A DNA stretch of 64,000 bases from Pelomonas sp963992225 (GTDB lineage: Bacteria; Pseudomonadota; Gammaproteobacteria; Burkholderiales; Burkholderiaceae_C). Below the pieces are notes generated by a model. It was given only the letters and a program-made list of their open reading frames with translations, was not told the DNA's origin and made no database searches. Positions 8,483-16,650 of this stretch are shown here, in pieces. Where the stretch lies: the NCBI GenBank assembly GCA_963992225.1, contig CAXDTK010000001.1:1-64000 (forward strand). Direction: 5' to 3'. The translations under genes were made by a program, and so were the position numbers. Within the stretch, counting starts at the first letter, position 1. Each line of letters opens with the position of its first letter.

Positions 8483-9134
8483 GCCGCTGAGCTTTTCGGT
8501 GCACAGCCTGCCCGACCCGGGCACGGCCACGCGCCAGCGCGCCGGCCGCTGGAAGATGCTGACGGTGCTGGCGATGTGCGCCGCGCCGGTGGTGGCGTCG
8601 TACTTCACCTTCTACGTCGTCAAGCCGCGCGGCTCCGCCTACGGCGAGCTGATCACGCCCACCGTGGAGATCCCGGCGGACCTGCCGCTGACCGACCTGG
8701 CGGGCCGCCCGGTGCCGGCCGCCTCGCTGCACGGGCAATGGCTGCTGACCGTCGTCCAGCCCGCCGCGTGCGACGCCGCCTGCGAGCGCCAGCTCTACGT
8801 GCAGCGCCAGTTGCGCGAGATGCTGGGCAAGGACCGCGACCGCGTCGACAAGCTCTGGCTCATCCCGCAGGACGGCGTGATGCCGTCCGAGAAGCTGCTG
8901 GCGGCACTCGGGCAGAAGGGCGTCGAGGTCCGCGTGCTGCGCGTGCCGACCGAGCACCTGCAGGCCTGGCTCAAGCCCGCCCCCGGGCAGGCGCTGGGCG
9001 ACCATTTCTACGTCGTCGACCCGATGGGCCGCTGGATGATGCGCGCGCCGGGTGACCCGGAGCCGAAGAAGTTCAAGGCCGATCTCACCAAGCTGCTCAA
9101 GGCCAGTGCCGGCTGGGACAACGCCGGCCGATGA
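8433..9134 (+). CDS. Conserved cox-cluster membrane protein with thioredoxin-like domain
   Basis: 233 residues. One membrane helix (MLTVLAMCAAPVVASYFTFYVV) is followed by a periplasmic domain resembling SCO/thioredoxin folds (LPLTDLAGRPVPAASLHGQWLL). Its cysteine pair, CDAAC, is separated by three residues as in SCO's CxxxC. Betaproteobacterial oxidase clusters always carry such a gene between surf1 and ctaA. The ATG at 8433 overlaps surf1 by 50 bp; a GTG near 8500 is an alternative start. A role in copper or redox handling is inferred. Confidence 0.75.
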   Translation: MSGSNSSAPGSVGSSPEPLSFSVHSLPDPGTATRQRAGRWKMLTVLAMCAAPVVASYFTFYVVKPRGSAYGELITPTVEIPADLPLTDLAGRPVPAASLHGQWLLTVVQPAACDAACERQLYVQRQLREMLGKDRDRVDKLWLIPQDGVMPSEKLLAALGQKGVEVRVLRVPTEHLQAWLKPAPGQALGDHFYVVDPMGRWMMRAPGDPEPKKFKADLTKLLKASAGWDNAGR

Positions 9135-10222
9135 TGGACAGCCTCATCCCCCTGGGCCAGGTCGCCGCCATCGGCGGCGCGGTGGCCGTCGGGCCGCTGC
9201 TGTGGTGGCGCCAGCGCTCGCGCGCGGCCACGCCGGTGAACCGGCTGCGCGCGCTGACGCTGCTGACGCTGTTCCTCACCTTCGACCTCATCGTGTTCGG
9301 CGCCTTCACGCGGCTGACCGATTCCGGCCTGGGCTGCCCCGACTGGCCCGGCTGCTACAGCTCGGCCAGCCCGATGGGCGCCCGCGAGCACATCGACGCC
9401 GCCCAGACCGCGATGCCCACTGGCCCCGTCACGCATGGCAAGGCCTGGATCGAGATGATTCACCGCTACCTGGCCAGCGGCGTGGGCCTGCTCATCCTGG
9501 TCATGACGGTGCTGAGCTGGCGCTTGCAGCGCGCCGCGGGCGCGACACGGGTGCCGTCGCCGTGGCTGCCCACGCTGACGCTCCTCTGGGTGTGCGTGCA
9601 GGGTGCCTTCGGCGCGCTGACGGTCACGATGAAGCTGTTCCCGGCCATCGTCACGCTGCACCTGCTGTTCGGGCTGGGGCTGTTGATGCTGCTGGTCTGG
9701 CAGCACGAGGCCTACGTCCCCCGGCCCATCGACGCGCCGGCGCCGCTGCGCCTTGCCGTGCTGGCGGTCCTGCTGCTGGCACTGGCGCAGGTGGCGCTGG
9801 GCGGCTGGGTCAGCACCAACTATGCGGTGCTGGCCTGCGACGAGTTCCCCACCTGCCATGGCGGCCAATGGTGGCCGGTCATGGACTTCGCCAGCGGCTT
9901 CCAGCTCTGGCGCGAACTGGGCCAGCGGGCCGACGGCGGCTTCCTCAGCTTCGAGGCGCTGGCCGCCATCCACATGGCCCACCGCGTCGGCGCGGCCGTC
10001 GTGCTGACCGCGCTGCTGGCGCTGGCCTGGGCGCTGCGCCGCGTGGCGCCGGCCGGTGCCCGCGGCCTGCTGGCCGTCGCCGGCTGGCAGCTGGCCTCCG
10101 GCCTGTCCAACGTCGTGCTCGACTGGCCCATCATCGCCGCCCTGGCCCACACCGCCGGTGCGGCGGTGTTGCTGGGCCTGCTCACCTTCCTGCTCGCGCG
10201 CCTGTCGGCGCGCCAATCCTGA
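9131..10222 (+). CDS. ctaA: Heme A synthase (COX15/CtaA)
   Basis: 363 residues with eight membrane helices. It converts heme O to heme A. Conserved motifs include FGAFTRLTDSGLGCPDWPGCY, the heme-ligand EMIHRYLASG, TLHLLFGLGL and IHMAHRVGA, plus the second cysteine pair CDEFPTCHG typical of this class. It overlaps the previous gene by ATGA and is followed 2 bp later by ctaB. Confidence 0.97.
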   Translation: MMDSLIPLGQVAAIGGAVAVGPLLWWRQRSRAATPVNRLRALTLLTLFLTFDLIVFGAFTRLTDSGLGCPDWPGCYSSASPMGAREHIDAAQTAMPTGPVTHGKAWIEMIHRYLASGVGLLILVMTVLSWRLQRAAGATRVPSPWLPTLTLLWVCVQGAFGALTVTMKLFPAIVTLHLLFGLGLLMLLVWQHEAYVPRPIDAPAPLRLAVLAVLLLALAQVALGGWVSTNYAVLACDEFPTCHGGQWWPVMDFASGFQLWRELGQRADGGFLSFEALAAIHMAHRVGAAVVLTALLALAWALRRVAPAGARGLLAVAGWQLASGLSNVVLDWPIIAALAHTAGAAVLLGLLTFLLARLSARQS

Positions 10223-10224
10223 CC

Positions 10225-11130
10225 ATGGCTTCCACCTCCATCGCCAGTGCCGTCGCGCACAGCCCGCGCTGGCGGCAGTTCTACCAGCTCACCAAGCCGC
10301 GCGTCGTGCAGCTCATCGTGTTCTGCGCCGCCATCGGCATGGCGCTGGCCGTGCCCGGGCTGCCCGACCTGTCGCAGGCGCTGACCATGCTGGCCGCCGT
10401 TGCCGGCATCTGGCTGGTCGCCGGCGCTGCAGCGGCGTTCAACTGCCTCATCGAGGACGGCATCGATGCGCGCATGAAGCGCACCGCCTGGCGCGCCACC
10501 GCCAAGGGCGAGCTGAGCCGCACCCAGACGCTGGCCTTCTCCGCTGCGCTGTGTGCGGCCGGCATGGCCCTGCTGGGCGGGTACGTGAACCTGCTGACCA
10601 TGTGGCTGACCTTTGCCACCTTCGTCGGCTATGCGGTCATCTACACCGTCATCCTCAAGCCCATGACGCCGCAGAACATCGTCATCGGCGGCGCCTCCGG
10701 CGCGATGCCGCCGGTGCTGGGCTGGGCGGCGCTGCGCGGCGACCTGGGCCCGGAGCCCTGGCTGCTGTGCCTGATCATCTTCCTGTGGACGCCGCCGCAC
10801 TTCTGGGCGCTGGCGCTGTACCGGGCCGAGGACTATGCGCGTGCCGGCCTGCCCATGCTGCCGGTCACGCATGGCAACGACTACACGCGGCTGCAGATCC
10901 TGCTCTACACCTGGGTGTTGTTCGCGGCCACGCTGCTGCCCTTCCTCACCGGCATGAGCGGCTGGTTCTACCTGGCCTGCGCCGTCGCGCTGGGGCTGGG
11001 GTTCTGCGGCTACGCCTTCCGCCTGTGGCGGTCCTACTCCGAGCAGCTGGCGCGGCGGACCTTCTGGTTCTCCATCTGGCATCTGTCGCTGCTGTTTGCG
11101 GCCCTGTTGATCGACCACTACATCGCATGA
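10225..11130 (+). CDS. ctaB: Protoheme IX farnesyltransferase (heme O synthase)
   Basis: 301-residue UbiA-type prenyltransferase with nine membrane helices. The first Asp-rich region is degenerate but recognisable (NCLIEDGIDARMKRT). The LWTPPHFWALALYR and DYARAGLPMLPV signatures are complete. It adds the farnesyl tail to heme b before ctaA acts. The stop overlaps the ATG of sco (ATGA), so the two are translationally coupled. Confidence 0.97.
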   Translation: MASTSIASAVAHSPRWRQFYQLTKPRVVQLIVFCAAIGMALAVPGLPDLSQALTMLAAVAGIWLVAGAAAAFNCLIEDGIDARMKRTAWRATAKGELSRTQTLAFSAALCAAGMALLGGYVNLLTMWLTFATFVGYAVIYTVILKPMTPQNIVIGGASGAMPPVLGWAALRGDLGPEPWLLCLIIFLWTPPHFWALALYRAEDYARAGLPMLPVTHGNDYTRLQILLYTWVLFAATLLPFLTGMSGWFYLACAVALGLGFCGYAFRLWRSYSEQLARRTFWFSIWHLSLLFAALLIDHYIA

Positions 11131-11735
11131 GCACTCGTCGCTTCGCCCTTGCCACGCTGACTGCGCTGGCTGCGCTGACCCTGGCCGGCTGCCAGAAGGC
11201 CTCCCCCGACAAGCCCGCCTTCAAGGGCGTCGAGCTGACCGGCGCCGACTACGCCAAGACGCTGAACCTGACCGACCAGGACGGCCGGGCCCGCTCGCTG
11301 GCCGACTTCAAGGGCAAGGTGCTGGTGGTGTTCTTCGGCTACACGCAGTGCCCCGACGTCTGCCCCACCACCATGGCCGAGGTCGCCGAGGTCAAGCGCA
11401 GCCTGGGTGCGGACGGCGACAAGGTGCAGGGCATCTTCGTCACGGTGGACCCCGAGCGCGACACGGCGGCGCTGCTGAAGGCCTATCTCGCCAGCTTCGA
11501 CCCCAGCTTCGTGGGCCTGCGTGGCAGCGAGGAGCAGACCAAGGCCGTCGCCAAGGAGTTCAAGGTCTTCTTCGCCAAGGTACCCGGCAAGACGCCCGAG
11601 ACCTACACGATGGACCACACGGCCGCCAGCTTCATCTTCGACACCGAGGGGCGGGTGCGGGTCTACGCCCGCTATGGCGCCGGCGCGGAGCCGCTGGCGC
11701 ATGACATCAAGCTGCTGCTGGCCGAGCGGACATAG
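11127..11735 (+). CDS. SCO1/SenC-family copper chaperone
   Basis: 202 residues. A lipoprotein signal (LTLAGC) anchors it in the membrane. The thioredoxin-like domain has the copper-binding GYTQCPDVCP motif and the distal ligand histidine in YTMDHTAAS. It loads copper into the Cu(A) site of CoxB or reduces its cysteines. It is the last gene of the surf1-sco operon and is followed by the hairpin at 11823. Confidence 0.95.
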   Translation: MSTRRFALATLTALAALTLAGCQKASPDKPAFKGVELTGADYAKTLNLTDQDGRARSLADFKGKVLVVFFGYTQCPDVCPTTMAEVAEVKRSLGADGDKVQGIFVTVDPERDTAALLKAYLASFDPSFVGLRGSEEQTKAVAKEFKVFFAKVPGKTPETYTMDHTAASFIFDTEGRVRVYARYGAGAEPLAHDIKLLLAERT

Positions 11736-11822
11736 CCCACCCCCTACGGCCTTCGGCCGCCCCCTCAAGGGGGCACCGCCAGTGGCTCGGCAAAGCCGGT
11801 TCCAAGGCAGTCGCTGCATGAA

Positions 11823-11848
11823 CAAAGCCCCGGCATGCCGGGGCTTTG
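11823..11848. terminator. Bidirectional hairpin between sco and rpoH
   Basis: CAAAGCCCCGGCA facing TGCCGGGGCTTTG is a perfect 13+13-bp palindrome between convergent genes. It has A/T-flanked ends and can terminate both transcripts, although the T-runs are short. Confidence 0.75.
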
Positions 11849-11868
11849 CATGGGTGACTGCGGAGGGC

Positions 11869-12786
<918 letters not shown>

Positions 12787-12835
12787 CGTCTTGATCCTTG
12801 CTAACCGCCGCGTCAACTGCGACGGCAAATGAATA

Positions 12836-12862
12836 TTAGCACTCCGGCGACAGGAGTGCTAA
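12836..12862. promoter_or_regulatory. CIRCE operator (HrcA site) upstream of rpoH
   Basis: TTAGCACTC, nine bases, GAGTGCTAA: an exact match to the CIRCE inverted repeat, 50 bp before the rpoH ATG. HrcA binding here would couple sigma-32 synthesis to GroE availability. No hrcA gene is in the window. Confidence 0.93.
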
Positions 12863-12941
12863 AAACAGCAGGTCTCAAGAAGAAACGCAGTATTGCTGGG
12901 CCCGGAACAGTTGGCGGCCGCTAACTTGGGCCGGTCGTAGG

Positions 12942-13442
12942 TCAGTCGACCAGACCGAAATCCGGGCTTTTGATCATCGCCTCGATGTCGAGCAGGATCA
13001 GCATGCGCTCGCCGATCTTGCCCAGGCCGGTGATGAAGCGGGCGTCCAGCGCCGCCGGCACTTCCGGGCGCGGCTTGATGTCGTCATCGGCCAGTTCCAG
13101 CACGTCGGAGACGGAGTCCACGACGATGCCCACCACCCGTCCGGCCACGTTCAGCACGATGACCACCGTGAAGGCGTTGTACTCGCCGCTCTGGCCCAGC
13201 CGCAGACGCAGGTCCAGGATGGGCACGATGACGCCGCGCAGGTTGACCACGCCCTTGACGAAGGCGGGCGCGTTGGCGACGCGCGTGGGCGCTTCGTAGG
13301 AGCGGATCTCCTGCACGCGCAGGATGTCCAGGCCGTATTCCTCCTGCGCGATGCGGAAGGTCAGGAACTGGCGGCCATCGGTTCGGGCCAGGGCCTGCAC
13401 GGCCTGGGTGCCGGGGCTGGGAACGAGGTCGGTGGAGCTCAT
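12942..13442 (-). CDS. cheW: CheW-like chemotaxis coupling protein
   Basis: 166 residues, almost entirely one CheW domain (FLTFRIAQEEYGLDILRVQEIRSYE near the start, then VKGVVNLRGVIVPILDLRLRLG and ITGLGKIGERMLILLDIE). CheW links receptors to the CheA kinase at the inner membrane. There are no cheA, receptor or flagellar genes nearby; it lies 31 bp beyond the stop of the hybrid kinase on the same strand. It may serve that pathway or be an orphan copy. Confidence 0.92.
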   Translation of the reverse strand: MSSTDLVPSPGTQAVQALARTDGRQFLTFRIAQEEYGLDILRVQEIRSYEAPTRVANAPAFVKGVVNLRGVIVPILDLRLRLGQSGEYNAFTVVIVLNVAGRVVGIVVDSVSDVLELADDDIKPRPEVPAALDARFITGLGKIGERMLILLDIEAMIKSPDFGLVD

Positions 13443-13473
13443 CGGGCGCTGTGTCTGAGGTGGGATCAGCCCG

Positions 13474-16400
13474 TCATTCTGCCCGCTCGCCCGTGGGCGT
13501 CGATGCCAACAATTCGTCGACCAGGGCCAGCACCTCGCGCATGTTCAGCGGCTTGGTCAGGTAGCGCGTGACGCCGGCCGCCACGGCGGCGTCGATCTGC
13601 TCCGGCTGCGCGTGGGCCGACACCACGATGACCGGCGGGACCGCCACGCCGGCGCCGCGCAGCCGGCTCAGCAGCGCCAGGCCGTCGCCATCGGGCAGCT
13701 GCCAGTCCAGCAGCAGCAACGCCGGCGGCCGCTCGCGCAGCGCCGCCAGCGCGGCCTGCACCGTGCTCGCCACCTCCAGCACCAGCCCGGGCCGCTGCGC
13801 CAGCATGTCGCGCATGACGTCCACGTTGAGCGCGTTGTCCTCCACGTACAGCAGGCGCTGCTGCGTGCCGGTCCGGTCCGGCGCCGGCGTGTCCGGTGGG
13901 GGCGGCGGCGCGACCGCGGCCCCATCGGCGGCCGGCAGGCGCAGCACGAAGCAGGCGCCGGGGCCGTCCGGCGCCTCGGCGCGCAGGCTGCCGCCCATCA
14001 TCTCGGCCAGGCGCCGGCTGATGACCAGGCCGATGCCGGTGCCGGGCAGGCCGCTGCGTTCGCGGCCCAGCCGGTTGAAGGGCTGGAAGAGGGCGGCGCG
14101 CTGCTCCGGCGTCAGGCCCAGGCCGGTGTCCCGCACCGCGATCTCCACCCAGCCCGGCTCCGGCCGGCTGGCCTCGATCTGCACGCTGCCGCCGGGCAGG
14201 TTGTACTTGACGGCGTTGCTGAGCAGGTTGGTCAGGATCTGCGTGACCCGGGTGGCGTCGCCCATCAGCTGCAGCGCGTCCGGCGCCAGCCGCTGGCCGA
14301 TGGCGAGGCCGCGTTCGGCGGCGCTCTGCTGCACCAGCGCCAGCGACCGGGCCAGCACCGTGGCCAGGTCCAGCACCGCGGGCTCCAGCCGCAGCGCCCC
14401 GGCCTCGATGCGCGACAGGTCCAGCGTGTCGTTGATCATGTCCAGCAGATGCCAGCCGGCCTGCGCGATCTGTTCGGCCCGGCTGCGCTGGGCGGCCGGC
14501 AGCGGCGCCGTCGCGTCCATCTGCATCAGCTGCGTGAAGCCCAGGATGGCGTTCATCGGCGTGCGCAGCTCATGGCTCATGCGCGACAGGAAGTCGTTCT
14601 TCGCCTGGTTGGCGGCCTCGGCGGCCTCGCGGGCGCGGTCCAGCTCCTCGATGCGCAGCTGGTCGGTGATGTCCTCCACGACGCCCACCAGGCGGTGCGG
14701 CCGGCCATCGGCACCCCGCAGCAGGCTGACCAGCGCGCGCGCATGCACGATGCGGCCGTCCGGGCGCACGTAGCGCTTGGTACGCCGGTAGAACGGGATC
14801 TCGCCGCGGATCAGGCGGCGCCCCTGGCGGATGTCCTCGCGCCGGTCGTCCTCGTGCGTCACGTCGATGGAGCGCCGGCCCAGCAAGGCCTCGGCCGTGC
14901 AGCCCACCATCTGGCAGAACTGCGGGTTGACCTCCTGGAAGCCGCCGTTCAGGTCGGTGAAGGCGATGCCGATGGGCGCCGTCTCGAAGATGCTGCGAAA
15001 GCGCTGCTCGCTCTGCCGCAGCGCCCGCTCACCCTCCGCGCGGCTGGCGATCTCGTGCTCCAGCGCCAGCGTGCGCTCGCGGATCAGCGCCTCGACATGC
15101 TGCGTGCGGCCCGACATCAGCAGCAGCAGCGAGCCCACCATCGCGGTCCCCAGCAGCCCGACCAGCGCAAACACCCAGCTGCGGCCCGGCGCCTGCTGCA
15201 GGCCGGGCAGGTCGTAGACGCGCACCTCCCAGGGCCGGCCGCCGAAGCTCAGCGGCAGCGTGACCAGTGGCAGCGCGGCGTCGGCACCGCGCTGTACCAC
15301 CTCGCAGCCACGCGGTCCGCCCAGCCGCACATGGGTCGCGCCGGGCGTCAGGTCGACAAGGCACACCGCCAGATGCTCGGGCCAGCCGGCGGCCAGCCGC
15401 GACAGCAGCAGGTCGGGCCGCAGCGTGGCGAACACCAGCCCGTCCAGCTCGCGTTCGCCGCTGCGGGCGGCGGCGCGGTACAGCGGCTGGTAGAGCACCA
15501 CGCCCACGCCGCCCTCGCGCTCCTGCGACAGCTCGAAGCCCGCCGAGGCCGCCGGCCGGCCCAGCGCCGCGGCCTGCTCGATCGCCGCCCGGGCCTCCGG
15601 GACGGAGCGCACGTTGACGCCCAGCGCGCCGGCATTGCGCGGCAGCGGCTCGATGAGGCGGATGGCCATCAAGTCCTCGTCGGCCGGCACGGCGATGTCG
15701 CCGGCGCGCGTGCGGTCGCGCGCCCGGTAGCCCTCGGGGAAGTCGCTGGCCGCAGCGGCATTGAAGCGTGCCCGCTCGCCGCGCGGCACCCGCAGCGCCA
15801 GCCCCAGCCCCAGCAGCGGGCTGTCCGCGGTGAACAGGCCGTCGGTGGCGCGCGCGAACGCATCGCGCGTGGGCCGCGGCTGCACCTTGACGACCGCATG
15901 CACCGCCTCCAGCGTCAGCAGCGGCTCGCGCAGCCGGGTGGCCAGGCTCTGCGCCACATGCGTCGCGTCGCGCGTGAAGTCGGCGCGTTGGCGCTGCCGG
16001 TCCCAGTCCACCGTGGCCGCCACGCCCACGCCCACCAGCAGCGTCGTCAGCAGCATGGGCAGGCCCACGCTGAAGCGCCGCGTCGCCCAGGCCTCGCGCG
16101 GGTGGCCGAGGAGGGCCAGCGTGATGGGCGTGACGATCAGCACGCCCATCAGGTCGCCGGTCCACCAGACCGTCCAGACCAGCGCCGCCTGCGATTCGTC
16201 GATGACGCCCATGGCCCGGAACGCGAGCGTCGCGCAGCTCGGGCTGACCAGGCCGGCCAGCGCCGCCGCCGCGAGATAGCCCCCGATCTCGCGCGGCTGC
16301 GCCAGCACCATCGGCCGGCCGCACCAGCGCCGCATCAGCAGCGTGCCGAGCGCAGCCTGCGCCGCGGCGCCCAGCGCGATGGCCGCCGCCAGCGGCACGA

Positions 16401-16650
16401 CGGCCGAGCCGCGGTCCGACATCGCCCAGGCCTGCACGATGAAGGACCCCAGCGCGACCGCCGGCAGATGGCGCAGCCCGCCGACCAGCAGCACCGCCAG
16501 CCCCCAGCCGGCGGCTGGGTAGATGGGCGACACCTGGTAGGGCGGCAGCACCATCAGCAGGCCCAGGCGGCCCAGCAGCACGTAGACGGCGGTGATGCCC
16601 GCCGCCAGGGCCAGGTAGCGGCCGACGGCGCGGGCGCCCGGGGCGCTCAT
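13474..16650 (-). CDS. Hybrid sensor histidine kinase (MASE1-CHASE-PAS-HisKA-HATPase-REC)
   Basis: 1058 residues. Residues 1 to about 215 form a multi-helix MASE1 membrane sensor. A periplasmic CHASE-type domain spans about 220-470 and is closed by a membrane helix near 492-514. A PAS domain with PAC follows (about 545-660). The kinase core has the phospho-accepting His in MSHELRTPMNAILGF near residue 692 and the N-box NLLSNAVKYN near 815. A C-terminal receiver has its Asp in LLLDWQLPDGDG. The ligand is unknown; CHASE/MASE1 suggests a small extracellular molecule. Its ATG overlaps the stop of the upstream permease. Confidence 0.92.
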   Translation of the reverse strand: MSAPGARAVGRYLALAAGITAVYVLLGRLGLLMVLPPYQVSPIYPAAGWGLAVLLVGGLRHLPAVALGSFIVQAWAMSDRGSAVVPLAAAIALGAAAQAALGTLLMRRWCGRPMVLAQPREIGGYLAAAALAGLVSPSCATLAFRAMGVIDESQAALVWTVWWTGDLMGVLIVTPITLALLGHPREAWATRRFSVGLPMLLTTLLVGVGVAATVDWDRQRQRADFTRDATHVAQSLATRLREPLLTLEAVHAVVKVQPRPTRDAFARATDGLFTADSPLLGLGLALRVPRGERARFNAAAASDFPEGYRARDRTRAGDIAVPADEDLMAIRLIEPLPRNAGALGVNVRSVPEARAAIEQAAALGRPAASAGFELSQEREGGVGVVLYQPLYRAAARSGERELDGLVFATLRPDLLLSRLAAGWPEHLAVCLVDLTPGATHVRLGGPRGCEVVQRGADAALPLVTLPLSFGGRPWEVRVYDLPGLQQAPGRSWVFALVGLLGTAMVGSLLLLMSGRTQHVEALIRERTLALEHEIASRAEGERALRQSEQRFRSIFETAPIGIAFTDLNGGFQEVNPQFCQMVGCTAEALLGRRSIDVTHEDDRREDIRQGRRLIRGEIPFYRRTKRYVRPDGRIVHARALVSLLRGADGRPHRLVGVVEDITDQLRIEELDRAREAAEAANQAKNDFLSRMSHELRTPMNAILGFTQLMQMDATAPLPAAQRSRAEQIAQAGWHLLDMINDTLDLSRIEAGALRLEPAVLDLATVLARSLALVQQSAAERGLAIGQRLAPDALQLMGDATRVTQILTNLLSNAVKYNLPGGSVQIEASRPEPGWVEIAVRDTGLGLTPEQRAALFQPFNRLGRERSGLPGTGIGLVISRRLAEMMGGSLRAEAPDGPGACFVLRLPAADGAAVAPPPPPDTPAPDRTGTQQRLLYVEDNALNVDVMRDMLAQRPGLVLEVASTVQAALAALRERPPALLLLDWQLPDGDGLALLSRLRGAGVAVPPVIVVSAHAQPEQIDAAVAAGVTRYLTKPLNMREVLALVDELLASTPTGERAE

